A stretch of 19,988 bases of DNA from 2-12-FULL-41-16 sp964390625 (GCA_964390625.1 CAYMID010000014.1:1-19988), one strand, 5' to 3'. Shown: positions 1-7,906, numbered from the stretch's first letter. The notes: generated from the sequence alone by a model not told the origin. Program-made: numbers and translations.

Positions 1-696
1 GCTCGCTCTTTGGCTTGGTCTGTGAATACTTACTACTATTACATCGGCGGTGGCTACCATGGTTTTACTGGTTTGGGTGCGGAAAAAATCATGAGTTGGC
101 TTAAACGACTTCATTTTGGTTCTGCTTTGGGGATTGAAATTCCGGGCGAACTCAATGGTTTTGTGCCATCACGTGAATGGAAAAAAGAACGCACCAATGA
201 ACCATGGTACATTGGTGACACGTACAATTTGTCGATTGGCCAGGGTGATTTGTTAGTTACGCCACTACAAATTGCGTCATTAACTAGTGTCATGGCCAAT
301 TGGGGTACAGTGTACGCACCACGCCTCGCCGAAGCTTATCTTGATCCCGAGACTGGCGCGCGGACCGAACTAGCTCCAGTGGTTATTCAAAAAAATATTC
401 TTGACTACGCAGTGCTAGATCCAATCCGGACTGGCATGCGCGAATGTGTGGTGTACGGGTCGTGTCGCCAACTAAATACACTACCAATCGAAGTCGCTGG
501 AAAAACGGGGACAGCCCAGTGGAATGCCAATAAACCTAACCACGCCTGGTTTACTTCGTTTGCGCCTTATAATAATCCAGAAATTGCCCTGACCATCCTG
601 ATCGAAGAGGGCGAGGAGGGGAGTCGCACGGCCGTACCAGTGGCAGCTGATTTTTACCGTTGGTGGGCCCAATATCGGTCCACTGGTAAGCCATAA
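1..696 (+). CDS. mrdA: Penicillin-binding protein 2 (peptidoglycan transpeptidase), C-terminal part
   Basis: This is the C-terminal part of a class B penicillin-binding protein. PBP2 cross-links peptidoglycan stem peptides on the outer face of the membrane during side-wall growth. The reading frame is open from base 1, so the protein continues upstream of the window; the first TTG at 10 is not a real start. About 231 residues are visible. The SxN motif is SVN at visible residues 7-9, followed by a tyrosine run as in PBP2 (SxNxYFY-like). The KTG motif is KTGTAQ, starting near base 502. Between them, GIEIPGE, the EPWYIGDTYN stretch and SIGQGDLLVTPLQ are typical of PBP2 rather than FtsI. The catalytic SxxK serine lies outside the window. 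The gene ends in TAA at 694-696 and a new promoter follows directly, so it probably closes an upstream cell-shape operon. Confidence 0.93.
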   Translation, partial: ARSLAWSVNTYYYYIGGGYHGFTGLGAEKIMSWLKRLHFGSALGIEIPGELNGFVPSREWKKERTNEPWYIGDTYNLSIGQGDLLVTPLQIASLTSVMANWGTVYAPRLAEAYLDPETGARTELAPVVIQKNILDYAVLDPIRTGMRECVVYGSCRQLNTLPIEVAGKTGTAQWNANKPNHAWFTSFAPYNNPEIALTILIEEGEEGSRTAVPVAADFYRWWAQYRSTGKP

Positions 697-718
697 AATC
701 GCTTGGTTTAGCCCAGTC

Positions 719-746
719 TTGACCATTTTCCACTCTCTGCTATACT
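719..746 (+). promoter_or_regulatory. Sigma70-type promoter for the greA gene train
   Basis: A -35 hexamer TTGACC (719-724) and a -10 hexamer TATACT (741-746) are separated by 16 bp. Both are one mismatch from consensus. It lies in the 91-bp interval between the PBP2 stop and greA, and predicts a start site near 752-754. It is the only clear promoter seen on this strand before 11179, so it may drive the whole train from greA to ftsQ. Confidence 0.7.
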
Positions 747-751
747 AGGTC

Positions 752-778
752 TATCCGTCCTTTGACGGATATTTTCTT
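752..778 (+). promoter_or_regulatory. Stem-loop with T-rich tail between PBP2 gene and greA
   Basis: A perfect 8-bp stem, TATCCGTC (752-759) with GACGGATA (764-771), closes a 4-nt loop and is followed by TTTTCTT (772-778). It can be read as the intrinsic terminator of the PBP2 transcript. Because the predicted greA start site is at about 753, it would also form the extreme 5' end of the greA mRNA and could act as a leader hairpin or attenuator. The T tract is short and interrupted, so termination may be partial. Confidence 0.55.
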
Positions 779-787
779 GATATTGAT

Positions 788-1252
788 ATGACCGACCTGA
801 CTCAATACGTTTCGGCCGAAAAATTAGCTGACTTAAAAGCCGAACTCAAATCACTCCGCGAAGTAAAAATCCCAACGACTGCACAACGCATTGACGAAGC
901 TCGCCAAATGGGCGACCTTTCGGAAAACGCCGAATACCACGCGGCGCGCGAAGAAATGGCCTGGGCCCAAAGCCGGGCCAAAGAACTCGAGGGAATCATT
1001 GATAATGCCCAGGTAATCAGCGCGGGCAGCAAGCGCTCGGGTGTTCAAATCGGTTCAACAATCATTGTCGAGGTTAAAGGCAAAGAGCGAACATACACGA
1101 TTGTCGGCGCCCAAGAAGCTGACCCAGCCGCTGGTCGCATTTCCAACGAGTCACCACTTGGTCAAGCCTTTATGGGCAAAGACAAGGGCGACAAAGTAGA
1201 AGTCCAGGTTCCAGCCGGTATGCAAACATACACCATTATTGCTATCAAATAA
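788..1252 (+). CDS. greA: Transcription elongation factor GreA
   Basis: GreA enters the secondary channel of RNA polymerase and stimulates cleavage of backtracked RNA so that stalled complexes can restart. The 154-residue length is normal for the family (about 158). The N-terminal half is the antiparallel coiled coil. Its tip carries GDLSENAEYHAAREE (residues 42-56), with acidic D43 and E46 at the positions that coordinate the catalytic Mg ion. The C-terminal half, from about residue 80, is the FKBP-like RNA polymerase-binding domain, ending in the usual GDKVEVQVPAG-type strand. ATG at 788 is the start; no convincing Shine-Dalgarno lies upstream. It is the first gene after the 719-746 promoter, and lysS begins 4 nt after its stop. 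Confidence 0.97.
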   Translation: MTDLTQYVSAEKLADLKAELKSLREVKIPTTAQRIDEARQMGDLSENAEYHAAREEMAWAQSRAKELEGIIDNAQVISAGSKRSGVQIGSTIIVEVKGKERTYTIVGAQEADPAAGRISNESPLGQAFMGKDKGDKVEVQVPAGMQTYTIIAIK

Positions 1253-1256
1253 TTAT

Positions 1257-2518
1257 ATGGCCGAAGTCAATATTAACGATGAGTTTTCTGTCCGCCTCAA
1301 TAAATTGCGCGAGTTAGAAACAGCCGGTCACTCTGGGTACCCAGCGCACAGTGANNNNNNNNNNNNNNNNNNNNNNNNNNNNNNNNNNNNNNNNNNNNNN
1401 NNNNNNNNNNNNNNNNNNNNNNNNNNNNNNNNNNNNNNNNNNNNNNNNNNNNNNAAGTCATTATTACCATTACCAGAAAAATGGCATGGGCTAAGTGATG
1501 TGGAAACGCGCTACCGCCAGCGCTATTTGGATTTAATTGCCAATCCCGAATCAATGCGGATTGCGCTCATGCGCAGCAATTTGGTCAAAGCCCTGCGTAA
1601 TTATTTTGATGCGCTTGGGTTTTACGAAGTCGAGACACCAGTGTTGCAGACTCTGTACGGCGGCGCGCTCGCCAAACCATTTGTGACGCACCACAATGCA
1701 CTCGATATTCCCTTGTATTTACGCATTGCGCCAGAACTGTATTTAAAACGTTTGATTGTCGGTGGTTTTGAAAAAGTCTACGAAATTGCCAAGTGCTTCC
1801 GCAACGAGGGGATTGACCACAATCACAATCCCGAATTTACCCAAATCGAATTTTATTGGGCCTATGCTGACTACCAAATGCTCATGGATTTGATGGAGGA
1901 TTTAATGCCTAAATTAATCACCGCCGCTGGTTTGCCTCTTAAATTTGCAACCAATGGGCAAGAGGTTGATTTTACTCCGCCCTACGCCCGCGTTTCCATG
2001 CGTGATTTAATTAAGCAATACGCCAAAATCGACATCGAAGATTATCCAGACAAAGCTAGTCTGCTCAAAAAGGCTCTAGAAATGGGGGTCGAAGTAGATG
2101 AAACCCTAGATCGTGGCACCCTGGTGGACGAAGTGTACAAAAAATTTGCCCGTCCATATATTATCAACCCAATTTTTGTTATTGATCACCCAGTTGAATT
2201 GTCACCGCTCGCCAAGCGCAAACCAGACGCGCCAAATTATGTCGAACGGTTCCAATTGTTGTGTGTGGGTGGTAATGAGCTCTGCAATGCCTTCACCGAG
2301 CTCAATGACCCAATTGACCAAGAGGCACGCTTCAAAGAGCAAGTCGAAAATCGCGAAGCTGGTAACGAAGAGAGTATGCCGTACGACGAAGATTTCGTCA
2401 CCGCGCTCAAACATGGTATGCCACCAACTGGCGGTTTGGGTATGGGCATTGATCGTCTCATCAAATTGTTGGCTGATGCGCAAAATCTAAAAGAAGTCAT
2501 TTTGTTCCCAACGCTTAA
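1257..2518 (+). CDS. lysS: Lysyl-tRNA synthetase (class II), interrupted by assembly gaps
   Basis: Charges tRNA-Lys with lysine. After the ATG at 1257 come 32 residues of the N-terminal helix region, then 100 N (1355-1454), then the catalytic core starting with a stretch matching PLPEKWHGL and ETRYRQRYLDL. Class II signatures are clear: YLRIAPELYLKRL, motif 2 around FRNEGIDHNHNPEFTQIE, and motif 3 around GLGMGIDRLIKLL. The E. coli enzyme has about 107 residues where only about 34 would fit in the gap, so most of the OB-fold anticodon-binding domain is probably missing from the assembly, not from the gene. The 3' end (LFPTL) also runs into a gap at 2519, a few residues before the usual terminus; the stop is not visible. 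The preferred start is the ATG 4 nt after greA rather than an upstream TTG inside greA. Confidence 0.95.
1355..1454. other. Assembly gap (100 N) inside lysS
   Basis: This run of exactly 100 N replaces the bulk of the LysRS anticodon-binding domain. By comparison with E. coli LysRS about 320 bp are expected here, so the length is probably a scaffolding placeholder. Confidence 0.95.
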
Positions 2519-2618
2519 NNNNNNNNNNNNNNNNNNNNNNNNNNNNNNNNNNNNNNNNNNNNNNNNNNNNNNNNNNNNNNNNNNNNNNNNNNNNNNNNNN
2601 NNNNNNNNNNNNNNNNNN
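2519..2618. other. Assembly gap (100 N) between lysS and the nucleotidyltransferase gene
   Basis: This run of exactly 100 N hides the last few codons and stop of lysS and the first 15 or so codons of the next gene. The open frame read across it is an artefact of N codons, not evidence of a fusion. Confidence 0.95.
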
Positions 2619-2990
2619 CACATTGCATTTTTTAAACAAGGCCGCAAATTGGGCGACAAGCTGATTGTGGTGGTGGCGCGCGATGTAAATGTTAAAAAAA
2701 CTAAAGGGCAATTGCCGTTGCATACAGAAAAGGAGCGCGTGGAGCTGCTTAAGCATCTTGATTTAATTGATCAAGCTGTACTCGGTGACCCGCACGATGT
2801 GTATCGAATTATCAAAAAAATAAAACCTGATGTGATTGGCCTGGGGTATGACCAAGTGGCGTTTACGGATGCTTTGCAGGCTAAATTGCGCGAATTTAAA
2901 TTAGCCACCAAGATTGTACGCCTCAAGTCGTATCAAGCCGAGACAAAAAAAAGTTCAAAACTTAAAGCTCACTTACTGCAGACCATATGA
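2619..2990 (+). CDS. RibL-like FAD synthase / cytidylyltransferase-family nucleotidyltransferase, 5' end missing
   Basis: The first visible residue, H of HIAFFKQG, is the last histidine of the GTFDxxHxGH nucleotide-binding motif; the preceding part is lost in the gap. The remaining 123 residues follow the small one-domain cytidylyltransferase fold: LGDKLIVVVARD, then a RVELLKHLDLIDQAVLGD segment, KPDVIGLGYDQ, TKIVRLKSY, and a KKSSKLK segment in the place of the ISSTxxR-like C-terminal loop. From memory these segments resemble archaeal FAD synthase RibL (FMN + ATP to FAD) more than TagD, glycerol-3-phosphate cytidylyltransferase. Bacteria normally use bifunctional RibF instead. Its TGA overlaps the next ATG (ATGA, 2987-2990), indicating translational coupling. 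The substrate is inferred from similarity only. Confidence 0.75.
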   Translation, partial: HIAFFKQGRKLGDKLIVVVARDVNVKKTKGQLPLHTEKERVELLKHLDLIDQAVLGDPHDVYRIIKKIKPDVIGLGYDQVAFTDALQAKLREFKLATKIVRLKSYQAETKKSSKLKAHLLQTI

Positions 2991-4030
2991 TCAAGCGCGA
3001 ACTCCTTATTGCCACGACTAATGCGGGTAAAGTCAAGGAAATCATGGCTTTTTTGGAGCACGCGCCGTTTACGTTTTTGACGCTGAGTGATTTGCACGAG
3101 CAAATTCCAGCGCCAACAGAAGATGCAGGGACAATTTTGGGCAATGCGATTTTGAAAGCTGAATATTATGCGCAAAAAAGTGGCCACTTAACTTTGGCCG
3201 ATGATGCCGGCTTGTTTATTGATGCGTTGCGAGGCTGGCCTGGTGTTGATACGGCTTTAATTGCTGGTACGACCGAAGCTAGAATTGCGCTCGTGCTCGA
3301 GAAGATGAAGGATGTGCCAACCACCGAACGCACAGCGTCATTCAGAGCTGTGCTTGCGCTTTGTGACCCCGAGAATCAATCACTATTTACGGCGTTTGGC
3401 ATTACCGAAGGTTCGATCCTCACTGAACAAGTTAAAACCGAACACGGTTTTGGTTATGACCCAATTTTCCTGGTGTCTGCCCTCCACAAAACATACGCCG
3501 AAATGACGGCAACGGAAAAAAACGCCGTCAGCCATCGGGGCAAAGCACTCAGTCGCATCAAATATCATTTGCAAAACACCTACGTGCCCAAACACATTGT
3601 GGTACCGTGCGGCCTCATTATTAAAGACGGAAAAATCCTGATGAATCGCCGCAACGATCCACATCGTCCCGAATTTCATGGCACCTGGGAATTTCCGGGC
3701 GGCAAAGTTGAGTTTGGCGAACAAATGCACGACAACATGAAACGCGAGATCCGCGAAGAAGTTGGCTACGACGTGGAAATCGTACATTTGCTCCAGCATA
3801 TTCGTGTCGAAAGCCAAGAAACTCGCACGTATGCGTATCAAGTTTTTTTAGTACCCTATGTTTGCCGCATCACTGGGGGCGAACTCAAACCAAGTGACGA
3901 AGAGGTAATGGAAACCGCTTGGTTTGATCTCGATGATGTTTTAAACCAACCGTTGCTTGGCGACAATGACCAAATGTACCTCGCTTTTTTACCCGAGCTT
4001 AAGGAAGTGGTGTCCAAACATATGTTATAA
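2987..4030 (+). CDS. Fused RdgB/HAM1 NTP pyrophosphatase and Nudix hydrolase
   Basis: This is a 347-residue two-domain nucleotide-sanitising enzyme. Residues 1-196 are a complete HAM1/RdgB domain, which hydrolyses ITP, dITP and XTP to monophosphates. It has TTNAGKVKE (10-18), ADDAGL (71-76), HGFGYDPIF (153-161) and SHRGKAL (182-188). Residues 203-340 are a Nudix domain with a complete Nudix box (239-261): G-x5-E, seven residues, then REIREEVGY. It is preceded by GTWEFPGG, as in MutT-type enzymes. The frame is continuous with no stop or restart between domains, and the linker is short (about 197-203). RdgB is usually a stand-alone protein of about 200 residues, so this is a genuine fusion. The Nudix substrate cannot be read from sequence; oxidised dGTP is one possibility. 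It overlaps the upstream gene by 4 bp and precedes a membrane protein gene by 2 nt. Confidence 0.92.
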   Translation: MIKRELLIATTNAGKVKEIMAFLEHAPFTFLTLSDLHEQIPAPTEDAGTILGNAILKAEYYAQKSGHLTLADDAGLFIDALRGWPGVDTALIAGTTEARIALVLEKMKDVPTTERTASFRAVLALCDPENQSLFTAFGITEGSILTEQVKTEHGFGYDPIFLVSALHKTYAEMTATEKNAVSHRGKALSRIKYHLQNTYVPKHIVVPCGLIIKDGKILMNRRNDPHRPEFHGTWEFPGGKVEFGEQMHDNMKREIREEVGYDVEIVHLLQHIRVESQETRTYAYQVFLVPYVCRITGGELKPSDEEVMETAWFDLDDVLNQPLLGDNDQMYLAFLPELKEVVSKHML

Positions 4031-4032
4031 GT

Positions 4033-4461
4033 ATGCGCCCTGCACTCACAAAAATTTTCCGCGGATTTTGGTTCGCACTAGTAACTATCCTGGCTGTGTA
4101 TGGTGTTTATTTGTTTAGTGGCCTATTCATGGTGATCCTGCTCGCAGCCACTGCCCCAATTACCATGGCTTGGGAGAGTTTAGCGCTTGATTACAGTGTG
4201 TGGATTGCGAGCGCGCTGGTAACCGTGGTCCCATTTGTCCAGACCGTGTTTACCCACGCTGATTCACGCCTGATAGTTGCGCGTCGGGCCACCCCGATTT
4301 TGCTCTCTTTTGTAATCGGGGGCTCAGTCCTGATTATGGGGGCACTTCTGTTGCGCTGGCCGCTATGGTTGTCTCCGGCTGTACCCGTTGTCACAACCCT
4401 AGTAATTGTGGTAGGGTTTTACTGGTATGCCCGAAAAATTAAACTTTTGCTATTAAAATAA
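4033..4461 (+). CDS. Small polytopic membrane protein, function unknown
   Basis: A 142-residue hydrophobic protein that I do not recognise. Membrane segments appear at about residues 13-46 (one long or two short helices), 56-72, 87-106 and 113-133. Between the second and third lies a short basic, polar loop around HADSRLIVARR (75-85). The C-terminus is basic (ARKIKLLLLK), suggesting a cytoplasmic end. There are no catalytic motifs or cysteines. The ATG at 4033 follows the previous stop by 2 nt, and serS starts 4 nt after its own stop, so it belongs to the gene train and is probably expressed. Its setting between housekeeping genes does not indicate a role. Confidence 0.8.
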   Translation: MRPALTKIFRGFWFALVTILAVYGVYLFSGLFMVILLAATAPITMAWESLALDYSVWIASALVTVVPFVQTVFTHADSRLIVARRATPILLSFVIGGSVLIMGALLLRWPLWLSPAVPVVTTLVIVVGFYWYARKIKLLLLK

Positions 4462-4465
4462 TTGT

Positions 4466-5569
4466 ATGCTCGACATTAAATANNNNNNNNNNNNNNNNNN
4501 NNNNNNNNNNNNNNNNNNNNNNNNNNNNNNNNNNNNNNNNNNNNNNNNNNNNNNNNNNNNNNNNNNNNNNNNNNNNNNNNNNGAACTCATGATGCAGGTG
4601 CCAAACCTGACACACTCCGAGTCACCAGTGGGTGGGGAAGAGGATTTTCGCGTCGTGTACCAAAAAGACATGGCACCATTTGCGTTTGCACCAAAGGACC
4701 ACGAAGAATTGCTTTTAAATTTAAACATGATTGATTTTGAGCGTGGTGCCAAAGTTGCGGCCGCGAAGTTTTATTTTGCCAAAAATGATTTGGTGCGTTT
4801 GAACCAAGCTTTAATTAATTATGGTTTGGATGTGGTGACTAGTCACGGCTTTGAAATTTTGGAAACACCAGACATGGCCCGCAACACTATTTTGCAGGGG
4901 ACTGGCTTTAATCCACGTGGTAACGAAACCCAAATTTATTCAGTCGAAAACACTGACCTTAGTTTAATTGGGACAGCCGAAATTACGGTTGGCGGTTACC
5001 ATGCCGATGAAATTTTGGATTTGAGTAATGGTCCCAAAAAATACGTGGCATTGTCGCACTGCTTCCGCACCGAAGCTGGCGCCTATGGTCGTACCAGCAA
5101 GGGGTTGTACCGCGTGCATCAATTTACCAAACTCGAAATGTTTGTGTACTGCAAACCAGAAGACAGCGAGGCCATGCACCAAGAGTTGTTGGGGATTGAG
5201 CGCGAAATTTGCGATGGTTTGGGTCTGTCGTACCGTGTCATTGATATTGCAAGCGCTGATCTTGGTGGCCCAGCCTACCGCAAATTTGATATCGAAGCCT
5301 TTATGACCATGAAGAGCAGCGAGGGGACCCAGGGTGATTTTGGCGAAGTTACCAGCACCAGTAACTGCACCGATTATCAAGCACGTCGCCTCAACATTCG
5401 TTACCGCAAGGACGACGGTACGACTGAATTTGTACACACGTTGAATGGGACTGCAGTGGTGTTGTCGCGCTTCCCAATTGCGATTATTGAACAATATCAA
5501 AATGCTGATGGTACGATTCGCGTACCCGAGGCTTTGCAAAAATATTTAGGCAAAAGTGTTATCGCATAA
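4466..5569 (+). CDS. serS: Seryl-tRNA synthetase (class II), N-terminal arm in assembly gap
   Basis: Charges tRNA-Ser and, in most bacteria, tRNA-Sec with serine. It starts MLDIK, as is typical for SerRS, then 100 N (4483-4582) hide most of the tRNA-binding helical arm. The sequence resumes just before VPNL, the conserved junction between arm and catalytic domain. Motif 2 is evident in SHCFRTEAGAYGRTSKGL with RVHQFTKLEMF. Motif 3 is evident in VHTLNGTAVVLSRFPIAII, followed by EQYQNADGTIRVPEALQKY, the normal SerRS C-terminus. The serine-recognition TAE stretch is GTAEITV. Bacterial SerRS arms need about 90 residues where the gap allows about 34, so the gap is undersized. Spacing to both neighbours is 4 nt or less. 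Confidence 0.95.
   Translation: MLDIKXXXXXXXXXXXXXXXXXXXXXXXXXXXXXXXXXXELMMQVPNLTHSESPVGGEEDFRVVYQKDMAPFAFAPKDHEELLLNLNMIDFERGAKVAAAKFYFAKNDLVRLNQALINYGLDVVTSHGFEILETPDMARNTILQGTGFNPRGNETQIYSVENTDLSLIGTAEITVGGYHADEILDLSNGPKKYVALSHCFRTEAGAYGRTSKGLYRVHQFTKLEMFVYCKPEDSEAMHQELLGIEREICDGLGLSYRVIDIASADLGGPAYRKFDIEAFMTMKSSEGTQGDFGEVTSTSNCTDYQARRLNIRYRKDDGTTEFVHTLNGTAVVLSRFPIAIIEQYQNADGTIRVPEALQKYLGKSVIA
4483..4582. other. Assembly gap (100 N) inside serS
   Basis: This run of exactly 100 N replaces the coiled-coil tRNA-binding arm. By comparison with E. coli SerRS, some 55 more codons are expected than the gap allows. Confidence 0.95.
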
Positions 5570-5570
5570 T

Positions 5571-6293
5571 ATGAAACCAATCCTCATCATTGTGCCAGGA
5601 TGGGGAGGAACCCGCGTCACGTGGGCCGATTTTATAGCCCGCGCGGCCGCACATTACGATGTGCATTGTATCGAAATGCCGTGTTTTGGTGAGGAACCCT
5701 GTCCAACCACAGTGTGGGGAGTAGAGGAGTATGCTGAATTTCTCAAAGACAAGATTCAAACGATAAAAGATCGTGCCAATGGGGCGCCAATGTATGTGCT
5801 CGCTCATTCGTTTGGTGGGCAAATCGCGGTAAAAATGCTTAGTAAGGACCCTATGTTTGTAAAAGGCCTTTTACTCAGCGGTCCGGCTATTTTTCGCCGA
5901 CAGTGGACCCTTAAAAATCTGCTCTTTTTACCTTTAGCAAAACTTGGTACAATACTATTCAGTTTGCCTGGTTTACGGGCCCTTCAGACACCGGCCCGTC
6001 GGGTTTTGTACAAATTAGCCGCATCACCTGACTATAATCAGACCAAGGGCGTACAACGACGTATCTTTCAAAAAGTTACCCGGCAAGACGTGGCCCATTT
6101 GTTACCAGCCTTAGACCTTCCGACTGTTTTGGTAGCCGGTAGTCGCGATCGCTATGTGCGGGCTCGCGACACCAAGCGCGCGGGGTTGCATATTCCCAAG
6201 GCGCGTTTTGTCCTTGTGCGTGGCGGGCGACACGGCCTACACCACACTCATCCCGAAGTTTTGCTAGACCAGCTTAAGACTTTACTGCCATGA
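5571..6293 (+). CDS. Alpha/beta-fold hydrolase
   Basis: A 240-residue single-domain alpha/beta hydrolase. The N-terminus has the first strand and oxyanion region (IIVPGWGG, 6-13). The nucleophile elbow is AHSFGG with S80, a GxSxG-type motif with Ala at the first position. The acid is probably D193 in GSRD, and the base is H221 in GGRHG or the nearby H224/H225. A cap-like insertion around 105-170 is basic and hydrophobic. No signal peptide is seen, so it is probably cytoplasmic or membrane-associated. The substrate cannot be inferred. ATG at 5571 lies one nt after the serS stop; an upstream in-frame TTG inside serS is not needed. Its TGA overlaps the ATG of the Mur ligase gene (6290-6293), which suggests coupled expression and perhaps a cell-envelope role. 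Confidence 0.85.
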   Translation: MKPILIIVPGWGGTRVTWADFIARAAAHYDVHCIEMPCFGEEPCPTTVWGVEEYAEFLKDKIQTIKDRANGAPMYVLAHSFGGQIAVKMLSKDPMFVKGLLLSGPAIFRRQWTLKNLLFLPLAKLGTILFSLPGLRALQTPARRVLYKLAASPDYNQTKGVQRRIFQKVTRQDVAHLLPALDLPTVLVAGSRDRYVRARDTKRAGLHIPKARFVLVRGGRHGLHHTHPEVLLDQLKTLLP

Positions 6294-7906
6294 TGTTTAA
6301 CGGCCCCTTATCACTGCCATTACACCTTGTGATTATTGCACTGTGGGGATTAAGTGCGTTGTTTGATTACCTGGATTTTGCCAGCATTCTGCAATTAAAA
6401 GAGTATCGCCTGGACCGCTTGCGTGATTTTTGGCGTAGTGAGCAGGGCCAACAATATGTTCGCCGGTATCACTTATTATGGCGTACTATCTTGTGTACGG
6501 TGTTGTTGTTTTGGCCTATCAACCAAAATATTCTCATTCGTTACACCTTGTTGATCGTATTTACCGTAGACGCAGTTCGTCTTGCGCTTACTTTGGCAAA
6601 ACACAAATTGCGTCGACCCAAGCTAACCGTTAAGGCGGTATCAATCATTGCTGCGGCTTTTTTGCTCGAAGTTGGTCTAGCTGTTTACGAACACAGCTGG
6701 GACGCAGTCTTTGGATTAATTATCATGCGTCCCTTTGCGATTGCGTTAGTGACCTTTTTGTTTAACCGAATTACAGAACAACTCAAAAATTGGTATATTT
6801 ACCGCGCTACCCAAAAAATTGCTAAACACACCAATCTGACAGTGATCGGTATTACTGGCAGTTACGGCAAATCAACTGTCAAAGAATATGCAAGTCATAT
6901 TTTGGGTAAAAAATTCCGTGTTCTGAAAACCCCAGGAAATATTAACACTGACATTGGTGTGGCCTTATTTTTGCTGCGCCAAAATTTGAATGAAGCCGAC
7001 GTATTGGTGGTTGAGATGGGGGCATATAAAATCGGGGAGATTGATAAAATTTGCCAAATGGTTAAACCCAAAATTGCCATCCTTACGGCCATTATTGAGC
7101 AGCATCTTATCTTATTTGGCTCACTCAAAAATGTCCAAACCGCCAAGTACGAATTATTACGCGCTGTGCCAGCTGATGGTTTAGTAATTACTAATGCAGA
7201 CAATCCTTATTGCGTAGAATATTTAGACGAATTAACCTGCCAAAATCAACAGACATTTGGCGAAGAACCAGATAATCACCCAACATTGTTAATTGAAGAA
7301 TCTTCGTACCGCAATGGTTACGCAAGTGGACGTTTTACCTACCAACATAACTCGTGGCATTTGACTGCTCCAGTAATTGGAGTGCATCAAATAAATAACT
7401 TGGCTCCGGTGACGATTTTAGCAAGTCATCTGGGTATGAGCCAAGAAGAAATTACCGTGGCCTGTGCTACTCTTCCAACAGGTGATCATGGAATGCGTAT
7501 TTTTTCATTTGGACAGGCAACAATTATTGATGATTCCTATAATTCAAATCCAACAGGTTTCGCAGCTGCTCTCGAAGTTCTCGGCTCATATCCATCAACA
7601 CAATCACGCATCGTAATTACTCGTGGAATGATGGAATTAGGTGATCGCCATGATGAGCTGCACGAAACTGTGGCCGAAGAAATTGCATTTTACGCTGATA
7701 CGCTGGTAATTATCACTCCTGATGCGTCCGCACCACTTAAACGCGGGGTGCAGCGTTTGCATGACAAGTACCACTTGGCGGTCGAAGAAATATACGACCA
7801 AACCGCCTTGCGCAATTATTTGTTGGGTCTCAAAGAAACTAGTAGCGTGATTCTGTTGGAAAATCGCATTCCAGAATCAGTGCGGTCTTTATTTTCGTCA
7901 CGCTAA
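6290..7906 (+). CDS. murF: MurF-like Mur ligase with N-terminal membrane domain
   Basis: MurF adds D-Ala-D-Ala (or an equivalent) to UDP-MurNAc-tripeptide. This 538-residue protein has a C-terminal Mur ligase body: P-loop GITGSYGKST (187-196), VVEMGAYKIGEI (240-251), H272 and FGS (277-279), K286 in the AKYELL segment at the position of the carbamylated lysine of Mur ligases, MurF signature DDSYNSNP (414-421), and a C-terminal domain with MMELGDRHDE. The first 180 residues are not the usual UDP-MurNAc-binding domain. They hold about four hydrophobic segments (8-30, 64-79, 82-100 and 116-160) with basic loops, so the ligase is likely membrane-anchored. The usual TNIGxAH is TAIIEQH here, and the C-terminal KGSR motif is replaced by ENRIPES. 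It could therefore act on a lipid-linked or otherwise unusual substrate. MurF is the best match, but the exact reaction is inferred. Confidence 0.85.
   Translation: MMFNGPLSLPLHLVIIALWGLSALFDYLDFASILQLKEYRLDRLRDFWRSEQGQQYVRRYHLLWRTILCTVLLFWPINQNILIRYTLLIVFTVDAVRLALTLAKHKLRRPKLTVKAVSIIAAAFLLEVGLAVYEHSWDAVFGLIIMRPFAIALVTFLFNRITEQLKNWYIYRATQKIAKHTNLTVIGITGSYGKSTVKEYASHILGKKFRVLKTPGNINTDIGVALFLLRQNLNEADVLVVEMGAYKIGEIDKICQMVKPKIAILTAIIEQHLILFGSLKNVQTAKYELLRAVPADGLVITNADNPYCVEYLDELTCQNQQTFGEEPDNHPTLLIEESSYRNGYASGRFTYQHNSWHLTAPVIGVHQINNLAPVTILASHLGMSQEEITVACATLPTGDHGMRIFSFGQATIIDDSYNSNPTGFAAALEVLGSYPSTQSRIVITRGMMELGDRHDELHETVAEEIAFYADTLVIITPDASAPLKRGVQRLHDKYHLAVEEIYDQTALRNYLLGLKETSSVILLENRIPESVRSLFSSR

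Noticed and set aside
1239..2990. A single 583-residue LysRS-nucleotidyltransferase fusion
   Set aside because: The frame is only continuous because N codons in two assembly gaps are not counted as stops. LysRS reaches its usual C-terminus just before 2519, and the next protein resumes in the middle of its N-terminal HxGH motif.
4964..5539. Long antisense ORF (191 codons, minus strand) over serS
   Set aside because: It lies fully opposite the conserved SerRS catalytic domain and has no recognisable domain; it is a shadow frame.
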